DNA of 20,811 nucleotides from Chara braunii (lineage: Eukaryota; Streptophyta; Charophyceae; Charales; Characeae), in the NCBI GenBank assembly GCA_003427395.1, contig BFEA01000731.1:511539-532349 (forward strand). Reading direction: 5' to 3'. This document shows, piece after piece, positions 1 through 9,001 of the stretch (its first letter is position 1; each line of letters begins with the position of its first letter). The notes below the pieces were generated by a model. That model was given only the letters and a program-made list of their open reading frames with translations. It had not been told where the DNA came from and did not search any database. The translations under genes and the position numbers were made by a program.

Positions 1-30
<30 letters not shown>
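1..30. repeat. (TG)n microsatellite
   Basis: Fifteen uninterrupted TG dinucleotides open the window. The repeat probably continues to the left of the window edge. Confidence 0.98.
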
Positions 31-31
<1 letters not shown>

Positions 32-70
32 TTGGGTGGGGGTTGGGGGGGAGACCCATCCCCCACCAAT
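31..70. repeat. G-rich imperfect foldback, possible G-quadruplex
   Basis: G runs at 34-36, 38-42 and 45-51, separated by one or two T, give enough tracts for an intramolecular quadruplex. The following GACCCATCCCCCACCAAT (53-70) is nearly the reverse complement of 31-48, so a hairpin is an alternative. No function is inferred. Confidence 0.5.
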
Positions 71-95
71 CAATCAATCAATCAATCATTCAATC
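67..95. repeat. (CAAT)n microsatellite
   Basis: About seven CAAT units with one imperfect unit (CATT), followed by an A-tract. Confidence 0.95.
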
Positions 96-188
96 AAAAA
101 AAAAAGGAAAAAAAAGCTATTTGTTTTGAGTCTGGTTTTGTTTTTGATTTTTTTTTAAATAATTTTTTAATGCTAAAAAAATAAACAT

Positions 189-237
189 AAAAATATGGGG
201 ATGTAGAGAGCAAAAGAATCTACACCCCCATATTTTT
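189..237. repeat. 19-bp stem hairpin in AT-rich DNA
   Basis: The arm at 189-207 (AAAAATATGGGGATGTAGA) pairs with 219-237 (TCTACACCCCCATATTTTT) with one mismatch and an 11-base loop. The flanking A- and T-rich runs extend the pairing loosely. It could be a small foldback element or an end of one. No target duplication was recognised. Confidence 0.75.
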
Positions 238-301
238 TTTATTTTTTTTTCACCTATGTTTTGCCTGCAAAAAAAAAATCCGCGGGCCAAGTTGTACCAC
301 A

Positions 302-377
302 TTCAACTCGGTTCAACGGGGAGTGGAAACGGGAGTTGAATGGGAGTTGAACCATTTAACTCAAAACCCCCGTTGAA
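302..377. repeat. TTCAAC/GTTGAA inverted-word cluster
   Basis: TTCAAC occurs at 302 and 312 and its reverse complement GTTGAA at 335, 346 and 372. The outer pair 312-321 and 368-377 is a perfect 10-base inverted repeat. It lies immediately upstream of the Gag frame, where an LTR or primer-binding site might be expected, but I recognise neither. Confidence 0.55.
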
Positions 378-416
378 TCCAATTTCGGACACATAGGTAA
401 CGGCTAAAAGGCGATT

Positions 417-2099
417 GTGGCTGTCGAACGGTTTTATCCCCGCCTCGACCATGACCTTCTCAGCGTGATCGTTTCTGATATCCCGCCTGCTTCTTCTTCC
501 TCTCCCCCAGTGAATCAATCGATCGCAGCCGTTAAAAGCGGTATCTCACCCGAACCCCATTCGCCAACCATAACCAACTTACACCTTGCCCAGATGATCC
601 ATACGGCCACTACCAAGCAGTCCGAATGGATGAGTTCCTTGATCCAAATGCAGGCCGCTCATATGGAACGGATGGAACAGATAATGAGTAGGCTGATCAA
701 GCCTAACCCGGCCCCTGCTCGGCCGGCCCCCCCATCATTTCCGCTCTCACCTGCCCCACCTGCTCCGGGGTATGCACCTCAGTTCCCTCACCTAGCCAAT
801 CCAGCAGGAAAGACCGAGTGTTTTAACTGCAAACAACCCGGACACTTCGCTCGAGACTGCCCGCAGCCAAAGCATAGTCAGCCCCCACCTGTGGCGGCCC
901 CTGTGGCCCTGAATCAAGGACGAGTGGCCGCATTTATGGATATGGCCCAAGGAGGGGAGCTCGTGGCATATGCCCCAGAGCAGCCTTCCTTTTCGACGAC
1001 AATGGCGTCGACATCAGGAGCTTCTCCCTCTGACGCTGCGGACGTGGTTGATCCACTCGAATATCTTCATCTTGCATGCATGGTCGGAGCAATCCGATCG
1101 GCCCCTGATGATCTCGAATGGGTCGACCGCGAATCAAATCCTGGTCCGCAGTTTCGAACAGGAGAGATTGATGTGTTACAAGCACTCAAACAATTGGATA
1201 TTCATGTTCCGATCCCGATGGGACATCTGCTCACCATATCTGAAGCGGCGAACGATAAACTTTTACAACATTGCCAGAAAAATCAAAAGCGCTTCACCTA
1301 TCAGCGCATACAACGGATGCTGAAGGAGAAGGAAGGAAGCGAGGAAGTTGCACAGCCCGAACCCGAAGCCGGCGAACCTGAGGCTGCACGAATAGCAGCG
1401 ATCTCTTTAGCAGAAAAATATCACTTCGTACGAGCTCGACCGGTACTATGGAAGAGCGCGGAATGTGATTGCGAAGTTTGGGGCAAGCCGTTTAACGCTC
1501 TTATCGACACGGGGTCTTCCGCAGTAGCTATATCATTAGATACTGTCAGAAAGATGGGACAACTCGGGTCCATTCTTCCTCAATCTGGCAAAGACAATTA
1601 TGTCTCCGCCGACGAAGAAACAATGAATACCGTAGTCATTATTGAGAATGTGGCTGTAAAAGTCGGACGAGCACACGTCCTTGTCAATGCGCTCGATATA
1701 GATGTACGTTCCTATTCTGTGTTGTTGAGACTACCTTGGGCGATGGCGGTGGGCGCACGATTGTATTTGGATTCAAAACAACTGGTGCTCACCCAAACTG
1801 GGGGAAAGCCTCAAACTGTTCCTTTTCGAATTTCCACCCGAAAGATAAAACGAACCCCTAACTCGGCCCAAATAGGGATGATTCGATACATTAATCCCGA
1901 GGAGTGTTCTTCCTCGGATGTCGATAGTGGAATCAGGGAATAGGAATACGAAGAAGAGCTGCCTAGCGAAGATGAATGGAAGTACTTGGTTGAACTTTTC
2001 GAACACGAAATTTCCAAAGAATTCCAAGTGTGTCCCAACCCAGTCTCGAGATCTCTCGATCGCCCTACGTCTATCGTGTTTGGTGAGGTGGCCCTATGA
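417..2099 (+). pseudogene. Ty3/Gypsy-type Gag (C-terminal) and protease, truncated and with in-frame stop
   Basis: This frame encodes the end of a retrotransposon Gag, which packages element RNA, followed by the aspartic protease that cuts the polyprotein. It is open from just after a stop at 405-407; there is no upstream ATG (first in-frame ATG at 594), and the capsid part is missing. A Met/Gln-rich helical stretch (codons 60-95) and a Pro-rich linker precede a single zinc knuckle, C135-x2-C138-x4-H143-x4-C148. The retropepsin site is D364-T-G-S-S at 1506, preceded by ALI, and continues through a beta-rich domain to about codon 480. TAG at 1941-1943 interrupts the frame, which then stays open for 51 acidic codons to TGA 2097-2099. 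It belongs with the RT and integrase parts that follow. Family assignment is firm; lineage within Gypsy is not. Confidence 0.88.
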
Positions 2100-2534
2100 T
2101 AATCCCGCTAATTTCGCCTATAAAATCTTATCCATCCAAACCTCCGCTCGTCGGTATTTTTCATCATATTCAGGGTCGTCTGTACGGGCGGCCTCGAATC
2201 GAACCTCCGTGGGGAGTTTGTTCGTTCTACACAGGGGGCACCTCCATTCCTTGCTACTTGTCCGATATCGAACGCAGGCCCCGTGCGCACGATTGACACA
2301 CGTGGCATATTCTACCCAGTCGACAAACCCGGTTTCGAAAGGATGACAGTCGACCCCATAGACCCGTGCAATGCACGTGCAAAAATAACAGAATTTATCG
2401 GGGAGGAAGGCAAAGAAAGCTGAGGACGTGAGAGGGGCAGAATTTGTAGGAGATGAAGGGTTGCAGAGGCAAGTGGGGTAGTTATGATGACGGAGAAGGA
2501 AGCGATGGGACTTGATTGCAGAGAGGGTAGAACA
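2100..2534 (+). pseudogene. Degraded protease-RT linker of the Gypsy element
   Basis: No single frame stays open here. Pieces look protein-like (for example 2096-2296 on +), and the frame at 2457-2534 runs without a stop up to the inversion breakpoint, ending in a stretch that reads GLDCREGRTLVL. That frame is in register with the RT frame once the inverted block is turned round. I therefore read this as the eroded linker between protease and reverse transcriptase, with several indels. Confidence 0.5.
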
Positions 2535-4545
2535 TTAGTCCTTGTGTCACTTACTGCTTCGATAAGATCTCCACTTGGTCATACCGAGGTCCGATCTCCT
2601 GTTCGGGTTCGTTAAACGGAATCACCTTTTCACTCTTCGGAACTTTCTCAGGCCGGTGCAGTCGTGTCAGTCCGTCCGCATTCCCGTGTCTCTCATGCTT
2701 CCGATGACGAATGTCAAAGTCCATGCTCTGCAGCACCGTTGCCCATCGCCCGATCATGCCAGAGTAATCCTTCGATTTCTTTAGAGCCAACAGGGGCTCA
2801 TAATCGGTTACCAAGGTGAATTTACGGCCGTACAGGTAAGCGCGAAAGTGGCTGATTCCCTAGAGAGCCGCGTAGCATTCCCCCATTGGAGCAACGTAGT
2901 TGTGCTTGCAAGCGGGCACCGATTTGGACGCATACTCCACCACACTCTCGAGTCCGGTTGGTCCCACCTGGGCAAGGATTGTCGAAATTGCCTCTGGTTG
3001 TCAGTCTGTGATGAGAACAAAAGGCTTTTCGGGATTCGGTCTTATAAGGACCGGAGCCGAAATGAGAGCGGCCTTGAGTTTGGAAAACGCTTGATCGCAT
3101 TCTGACGTCCAGATCAACGACTGATCTTTGCGCAGCAGATTCGTGAGGGGTCCCGCAATCGCCGCGAAACCCATGATAAATCTTCGGTAGTACGAGGCCA
3201 GGCCCAGAAAGGCACGAACTTGCATGATAGTTGTAGGCACCGGCGCATCCCTGACAGCTGCCACCTTCTGCGGTTTCGGCTAGAGTCCCTTGTCTGTCAC
3301 CATGTGCCCCAGGAAGGAAATGGTGGTGAGGAGAAACTGACACTTCTCAAGCGCCACTTTGAAACCCGCATCTCGTAACGCGTGCAGTGCCCATTCAAGG
3401 TGCTGCACGTGTCCCTCGTAGGAACTCGAGTACACCAAGATGTCATCCATGTACACGATCACGCAGTAGTTGATGATGCTCTGCGCCAAACGAGTCTTCC
3501 GCACGAAATTCCGAAGAGCCATGTTCATGGCTCGCTGGAAGGTCGCGGGGGCGTTGCAGATACCCATTGGACATCAAATCCACTGCCACCTACCTTCGAA
3601 AAGCACAAATGTCATTTTCGGATGATCTTCTTCTCGAATAAGAAGATGATGGAACCCGTGACGAACATCAAACTTGCTGAAAAATCGAACACTCTCAATC
3701 GCATCCAACAACTCATCAATCCGGGGGAGGGGGTAGACATCTTTGATCGTGATATCATTCAACATTTGATAATCAATGCAAATGCGAATCCCTCTAGCCT
3801 TTTTAGTCACGATTACTCCGGGAAAAGACCAGGGACCTATGGCGGGTTCGATCCATCCATTAGCTTCGAATTCTTTCATCCGCTGAAAAGCGGTCGCTCG
3901 TTGAACTATCGAGTATCCGTAAGGAACGCAGCTAATGGGTGGATGGTCTCCCGTGAGAATGGCATGCTTGATCACATTAGTTAAGCAGATGTCATTATCG
4001 TGTATGCTCAATACTTCTGCGTAACCATTTAACACACAGATTAACGACTTCCGAAGTTCCGCGAGAACGTGATTTGGTAGGGTGATCGTTGATTCTCCGG
4101 AAATCTTAAGGGGCATATCGATTCAATCAACCGGTCGTTCCCGTCGATCGTAGACACTAAAGAAAACGGAGCTACTGGTGCGAACAGAGAAGACAGTTGC
4201 TATCATCTGGGACTCAGCGGGGCTGATCATCTTCATTTCTTTAGTTTCAGCATCAGTCTCTGAACCAACCGAGGCCGGCTCCACAGTTAGTCCCGTTAGA
4301 TCCATCATTTCTTGCATCAGATCAGGTACATCACTTACGGGTGCTTCCGCCTCCTGTTTAATCAAAGCGATGGTGGCTCCTGTCGTAAGTAACGATCTGG
4401 GCGGGAAAACAGAAACATCCAAATATTGTTCCGTTTGCTGATAACGCATTCGTAAGGAGAGAGCTCCTTCGTACAAGGTGCGAGGGGGTTCCAAATCATC
4501 GGTCAGGTCAGATACTTGTAATATGGGTTCCCCAAGCAGGACTAA
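2535..4545. other. Inverted segment with 8-bp inverted microhomology at its ends
   Basis: TTAGTCCT at 2535-2542 and its reverse complement AGGACTAA at 4538-4545 mark the two breakpoints. Reversing the segment joins the + frame ending at 2534 to the RT frame with the shared TTA codon in phase. It also joins the RNase H end to the integrase zinc-binding frame with the shared GGA and CTA codons in phase. Both rejoinings run open apart from the TAA at 2551-2553. This is direct evidence for an inversion rather than two unrelated insertions; an assembly error at the same word remains possible. Confidence 0.82.
2551..4545 (-). pseudogene. Gypsy-type reverse transcriptase and RNase H, inverted within the element, five in-frame stops
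   Basis: Read from 4545 down to 2551, one unbroken phase encodes an N-terminal linker, the reverse transcriptase and the RNase H that copy element RNA into DNA. RT motifs in order: FSKFDVRHGFH (motif A Asp), GICNAPATFQRAMN, and the catalytic YMDD at 3442-3453, then the connection region (RAFLGLASYYRRFI). RNase H shows an ITD near 3004, GECYAAL, VTDYEPLLAL and the C-terminal NADGLTR. In-frame stops interrupt it: TGA 4123-4125, TGA 3574-3576, TAG 3280-3282, TGA 3001-3003 and TAG 2860-2862, before a terminal TAA 2551-2553. No net frameshift is needed over almost 2 kb, so the copy is decayed by substitution. Its strand is opposite to the flanking protease and integrase. Confidence 0.92.
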
Positions 4546-5728
4546 AGGTCAAACTGGGGTTATCGGAGGCGCAAGCGCGCTGTCTCCATCCATTCCAGAG
4601 ATATGATTGGATCCGATCTGCTCACGAAGAACAGGCTGCTCATTTCGCGATACGTGTCACGGGGGCAACTGTAGATCAGAATCGATGGTTCTGGCCCAAT
4701 ATACGAGACGATGTCAATACATTGTCACTAACTGTCTGGTCTGTGCTGCTGATCGCGCCCCTATGCGGGGACCAAACACGATCGTACCAACGGACGTAGA
4801 GCGTCCTTTTCAACGAGTCAGTATGGACACGACAGATATCGACGTGCCACCTGGCCCAAACCGCTGTGAATATTCTATCCTGTTAGTATTAATCGACCAT
4901 TTTTCCAAGTACATCGAAGTTTATCCCTGTAAGATCCGAGAAGCTGCAGAAATAGCCACGTACATCAAACGATTCCTCTATACCCATCTAGATACGGAAG
5001 AAATTCTAACCGACAATGGGTCGGAATTCGAAGGTGAGGTAGAAGAACTGCTTGCGCGAAAGGGCGTCACTCTCCGACATACGGCACCCCACGTGTCTCA
5101 GTCGAACGGGTTGGCCGAGAATGCCAACCGTATGATTAAAAACGCCCTTCGCAGGAACTTAGCGGCACACGACACGCGTCCTTGGCCCGAGATCGTATAT
5201 CAGATCGTCGAGATCCATCGGGCCACCCCTCACGAGTCCACGGGGTTTACCCCTTTTCAACTTCGAACCAATAGCCTCCCCTGTGTCGACTACCGGGGTA
5301 ACTCGGAAATTGTCGAAGCAGTGGGTAGAGACACGCGTGCAGCTCTCAAGGCCAAGGCCAAAAGGTATCCTGAATTAATGGAACGGGCCGTCCCGAAGCT
5401 AGCCCGAAAAAGGCAAAGGATGACCGAACTGGCCCACGGTAGACAGGTCCGTAGCTACGAGGCTCGGAATGGAAATGCTGGGCCCCAACACCAATATACA
5501 TTAGGGGACCTAGTGCAGGTACGTAAATGTGCACGCGACCGGAAACTCGCTCCCAAGTTTTCTGGTTGTTTTCGCGTTGTCGAGCTCGGACCCAACGCCG
5601 CCAACACGGTGCGCATCGTGCCTGAGGCTAGTGCCAGCCATAGCTCTGTCCCCATCGTCCGGCATACCTCCTACCTCCGTCTTCTTCCTCCTTCTGATCC
5701 TCCTCCCTCTTCTTCCTCGAAAAAATAG
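4546..5728 (+). pseudogene. Gypsy-type integrase with one-base frameshift
   Basis: The integrase inserts element DNA into the chromosome. The HHCC zinc-binding domain starts in one frame, with His at 4623 and 4641 (H-x5-H), then shifts phase near 4713-4715, consistent with a one-base loss. Its Cys pair (NCLVC, Cys at 4733 and 4742) lies in the frame that is open from an ATG at 4607 to TAG 5728. Numbering from that ATG, the catalytic core has D74 (SMDTTD), D136 (TDNGSEF) and E171 (GLAENAN), with 34 residues between the last two. The C-terminal domain carries GDLVQVRK and LAPKFSGCFRVVE, the usual module of Gypsy integrases. No chromodomain is seen, and a Ser/Pro tail ends the protein. That ATG is probably not the original start, because the protein was cut from a polyprotein. 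Confidence 0.92.
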
Positions 5729-5790
5729 GAGAACGACGACGATCTAACTCTCTCTCCGCTCTCTCCCTCTTGTCCTTCGTCCTCCTCTCC
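5690..5790. repeat. Pyrimidine-rich (CTTCTCC)-like tract
   Basis: A CT-rich run covers the end of the integrase frame and its downstream flank. No polypurine tract followed by an LTR was recognised, so the 3' end of the element is either lost or too decayed to see. Confidence 0.6.
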
Positions 5791-5827
5791 AACCTCGCCA
5801 TGAGTTTCATCATGGAGCAGGTTCTTG

Positions 5828-6283
5828 ATGCACGGTTGTTGCAGCCACGTGGCCACATCTCAGAGATCCGACAAGTTTGTCATCCTCGGCTCAATACGGA
5901 TCTTCGGCGTTTGGCGCAATTTTTTCTGCGACGTGGGTATCTGTGCCGCCGCAGCGTTTTGAATCGAAGGGAGTCCTCACGCAGTAGTATTTGCAGAGGT
6001 AATCGCAGTTCATAGACGAGCGGCTCCCAGGACGAGCTACGTCACCACCGTCGCGGCGTTCAGCGGCGACATCAGCTCGGTCAATCCGCAAAGGCATACC
6101 GCGATCCTGACTTCGCCGCGTGAGTGGACAGAGCAAGTGGCCAACGTGTGGCAGCACGTTCTCGCCCGACCTGGGCACAATCTCATCCCGACCTTTGCGT
6201 CGGATCTTGGCGACATCCGCCGTTCTCCGCGCGAGCGGCCTATTGTGATTCCCACCCCCGTCCCCTTCCCACGTCCTCAATGA
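5828..6283 (+). pseudogene. Protein-like frame of unknown family, interrupted by TGA
   Basis: From ATG 5828 one frame runs 44 codons to TGA 5960-5962, then stays open for 106 more codons to TGA 6281-6283. The second part has balanced composition with Trp and aromatic residues (for example SPREWTEQVANVWQHVL) and ends in a Pro-rich segment, unlike the low-complexity flanks. There is no ATG in the second part, so it is either an exon or the remnant of a broken frame. A second frame (5770-6015, +) is also open here and could be the true one for the first third. I do not recognise a domain. Confidence 0.35.
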
Positions 6284-6473
6284 ACCACGCCGATCCTCTC
6301 GCCCCTCTCTCTATCTTCGGTCTTCCCTCTCTTTTCCCCACCTTCTGGCAATCCGATCTTCATCCTTCTCTTTCTTCTCGTTCGAGCCTCTTTCTGTCCC
6401 GCTTATCAATCCTGGGCATTGGCGGCTATGGCACGAAACGTTTAACGAGTTGTCCTTTTGCCTGACCCGAGTA
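6284..6473 (+). other. Pyrimidine-rich intron-like stretch ending in a good acceptor
   Basis: This stretch is rich in C and T (CCCCTCTCTCTATC and similar) and ends in TTGTCCTTTTGCCTGACCCG followed by AGTACAG at 6467-6473. That resembles a branchpoint (CTGAC), pyrimidine tract and AG acceptor directly before the protein-like frame at 6474. The donor was not identified. Confidence 0.35.
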
Positions 6474-7307
6474 CAGGTAACGTGGACGGGCACCAGCGAG
6501 CATCCCACGTGGATCGAGAATCCGGAGCTGCTGATCATACAGGCTTGGAGGACTAACGTGGAAGGAGATCTTCTTGGCTTTCTCTTTGGATCGGTACGGC
6601 CGGGTCGCAGCCAGTTGATTGTGCAAGAACTTATCACGTCGATCGTGCAATTAGCGGACGATCTCTCTCTCGACATCTACTCGCAAAGTGACGACAGTCC
6701 TTCTCCATATATTATCGATCGATCATTGGATCCGTACCTTCAGTGGACTGCGTGCTTGGAGGAACCCAGGGACAAAGATACGCTGCCGTCGCGGCAGGAG
6801 TAGCTCAAGTCGTACGATATCATCCCTCGCGCCTTTTATCCGAGGGCTGAGAAAGTGGTGATCGACGACGACGACTAAGAGGACAAAGACGAGGAAACAT
6901 CGGAGGAGGGAAGCTATAACAAATATAGCGAGGGCGAGCTGAGTGAAGAGGAAGAGGAAGAAGAAGGAACCGGGTCCGAGTGGGAAGCTTTGCCGGAGGA
7001 AGCGACGCGCACGGGAACGGAGGCGGAAGATCCGGAGGCAGCGCGAAGGCGCGAAGAAATTTCCACCGGGAAGCGACAGCTGGAGTTCGCCAGCGGAGCC
7101 AGCCTTCGCATCGGTAACGACCCGACCAGGGACCCAGAGCCGCCAAAGCCCGAAGATGGCGACCCTGCAGGCGCCACCTCAAGTACCGTGGAACGGATAC
7201 GGAGCCGATCCTCCTCCTCCTCCAGCCCCACCCGTCCCCCAGTTCGCCCACGTACCGATGCGGGCGATAGGCCTTCGTCCTCGTACGCTATCCCGCCGAC
7301 CCCTTGA
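6474..7307 (+). pseudogene. Acidic protein-like frame of unknown family with two in-frame stops
   Basis: One phase is protein-like from 6474 to TAA/TGA-free sequence ending at the stop 7305-7307, broken by TAG 6801-6803 and TAA 6876-6878. The first part (about 109 codons) is mixed in composition, including GDLLGFLFGSVRPG and an Asp/Ser/Pro-rich tail. After the stops comes a strongly acidic section with a run of seven Glu (near 6946-6966), then an Arg/Ser-rich basic end. The charge layout suggests a non-globular tail. From memory it resembles repeat-encoded proteins of Chara, but I cannot confirm that. It overlaps the next frame from 7156. Confidence 0.4.
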
Positions 7308-7785
7308 TTTCCTCACCCTCGAGCAGATCTGCACCCCCGTCACCTTCCCTCCCCATCCCTTCCTTCCCCATCTCTTCCGCGACTTCTACTCTACCCGCCT
7401 ACTCGCCACCGTCTACCCCCACGCACCCCTTCAGCTTGTTGCCCCCACGTTCTGCTGGCATATTCTCTTGTTCAGCGCTGCATGGGAGCGATGCAACGTG
7501 GTAGAAGTTTACAACGTCGCCACAGGGACAATCCCCATCTGCCGCCACTACGAGATCTTTCGAGAGGCGCTTTTCCGCACCCTCTCCTCCTTCAATCGCG
7601 ACTACCTCGCTTCCCTCCCTCGCAGCGGCGATCACTTCCCCCAATTTCACCGGATCATCCGATATGAGGAGCTTTCGGTGACGATGGAAGGGATGAATCG
7701 CTTCCTACCCCCACTTCCTCCCCGTCGACCCCGTGAAATCCCCTCTATGTACCGCCTCTATTGGCCCATTCCAACTAGGAGGTAG
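7156..7785 (+). CDS. 209-codon ORF of unknown function, Pro-rich N-terminus
   Basis: ATG 7156 opens an uninterrupted frame to TAG 7783-7785. The frame is open upstream to 6943, but that part is an Arg/Lys-rich shadow of the acidic frame, so the internal ATG is the better start. After a Pro-rich head (GADPPPPPAPPVPQFAHV) comes a compact region rich in Trp, Phe, Tyr and Cys (for example APTFCWHILLFSAAWERCNV) that looks globular. No known motif is seen. It overlaps the acidic frame by about 150 bases in a different phase. It may be a repeat-element protein or one exon: GAG followed by GTAGAT at 7782 could be a donor. Confidence 0.45.
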   Translation: MATLQAPPQVPWNGYGADPPPPPAPPVPQFAHVPMRAIGLRPRTLSRRPLDFLTLEQICTPVTFPPHPFLPHLFRDFYSTRLLATVYPHAPLQLVAPTFCWHILLFSAAWERCNVVEVYNVATGTIPICRHYEIFREALFRTLSSFNRDYLASLPRSGDHFPQFHRIIRYEELSVTMEGMNRFLPPLPPRRPREIPSMYRLYWPIPTRR

Positions 7786-7847
7786 ATCCCGATCGCATCA
7801 CTATTCCCCCCCTCTCTCTCCCTCCCCTCTCTTCATGCAATCAGCAG

Positions 7848-8072
7848 GGGAAAACGACACGAATCAGTAAGCTTCGCGAAGATCACGCCATCAACGATGA
7901 CGTCAACTTACGCTCTGATTCGACGGGCAGCAACCAGCTGGGGTGCAGAACACACGGAGAACCAGCGGACGATGATGGCGTCACCTGGATGACCATCGAG
8001 GATTCCAGCAACAGACAGAAGATTCCAATTGAAGTTGGCGTCAACATGGACTTTGGCTGGATCGTTTGTTGA
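7848..8072 (+). pseudogene. Exon-like frame of unknown family behind a strong acceptor
   Basis: A pyrimidine tract (7805-7836) and AATCAGCAG ending at 7847 resemble a 3' splice site. From 7848 one phase is open for 74 codons to TGA 8070-8072 and is rich in Asp, Asn and Thr, with a segment reading DDDGVTWMTIEDSSNRQKIP and ending NMDFGWIVC. Composition looks like real protein, and there is no start codon near the beginning, which fits an internal or last exon. It does not join in phase to the 7156 frame through the donor at 7782. No domain is recognised. Confidence 0.35.
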
Positions 8073-8647
8073 TACGCTTGGTTCCTCATGCATCACTCTG
8101 TTCCGCCATGACATGCAATCAGGAGGTCGCATAATTTTGGAACCCCCTACGCGTCACATATGTGACGAACTACTTTCTGAACCCGTGCTATCTTTCGTAC
8201 CCCTTCTTTTGCTTGTATCATACCGACCCCAGAAAAAAACTCGTTTCGTTTTTTTGTTTTCAGGTGCCGCATTTCTTTTTGGCCCTCATCTTCTGGAAGC
8301 TTTTTCGATTTTCAGGTTCTGTTTTTTCTTTTTGCAAGTCGGGAAATACATAGGAAATTAGGTGTGTCTTAGCGAGCGCACTGGGAATTGGGCTCGGCAG
8401 TTGGAAATTCCGGGATAAGCGGAACTTCGACGTGTCCTTTTCATGTGTGTGAATGTTCTTGGTCATGGTGATTTCAATTTTGAATTCGGATAGAAGCAAG
8501 CTGTAACTGTTTCGGTGCCTTTTTTTCTCTTTTTGTTGACGGCGCCGCGTATGCAAAGCCTTCTCCTCTCTGTCCCCGCAATCGCTCCCTCCCGCGTTCC
8601 CTTCCCCTTCTCCCTCCTCTTTCTCTCTCCCCGTAATTGTTTTCTTG
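8073..8647. other. No gene seen; T-rich intron-like DNA
   Basis: T-rich runs with TTTTCAG at 8257-8263 and 8311-8317 look like intron acceptors, but no credible coding frame follows. The open frames here on either strand are short and low in complexity. Confidence 0.4.
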
Positions 8648-8666
8648 CTCTCTCTCTCTCTCTCTC
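8648..8666. repeat. (CT)n microsatellite within a long pyrimidine tract
   Basis: About nine CT units sit inside a pyrimidine-rich block that runs from roughly 8560 to 8770. On the opposite strand it gives Arg/Glu-rich false frames. Confidence 0.95.
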
Positions 8667-8810
8667 CCGCCTTGCTTTTTGCGCGTCCATTTCCCTTTCT
8701 TGATCATCTGAATCTTGGACTCGTTTTGCGCTACTTCTCACGCCTTTCCTCTTCTCACCCTCTAAATCTGGCGCACGACGCCCGGTCGATCCATCGATAA
8801 CTCCCGCTCG

Positions 8811-9001
8811 CCAATCAGGTGTGTGGATCAATAGAACCTTCCTATTGCGCGGTGAATCTGATTGGTTGAACCTTGAGTTTCGAGGGATCAACATGGCGTT
8901 CGTAGAACACTCTTCTCAAAGTCTTCTCCTCCTGCTTCTCCTCTTACACAGCTTTCCCGTTTCTTTCTACCCCTTCTATCTCCCTTGTCGCAACTATAAA
9001 A
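8811..9001 (+). promoter_or_regulatory. Promoter-like CCAAT / inverted CCAAT / TATA arrangement
   Basis: CCAATCAG at 8811-8818 and its exact reverse complement CTGATTGG at 8858-8865 stand 184 and 137 bases before TATAAAA at 8995-9001 (context CAACTATAAAACCCGC). This spacing is normal for a RNA polymerase II core promoter with start near 9025. No coding frame follows soon after; a leader with a donor-like CGG then GTATGAGG near 9248 could open a long intron. It is a motif-only call. Confidence 0.45.

Noticed and set aside
300-420. 5' LTR and primer-binding site of the Gypsy element
   Set aside because: No TG...CA boundaries, no match to a tRNA 3' end that I recognise, and no partner copy after the integrase.
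3382-3984. 200-codon + frame inside the RT region
   Set aside because: It is the reverse complement of the RT frame; the minus strand carries all RT motifs.
8463-8894. Arg/Glu-rich minus frames
   Set aside because: Shadow of a CT-rich tract; no motif or balanced composition.
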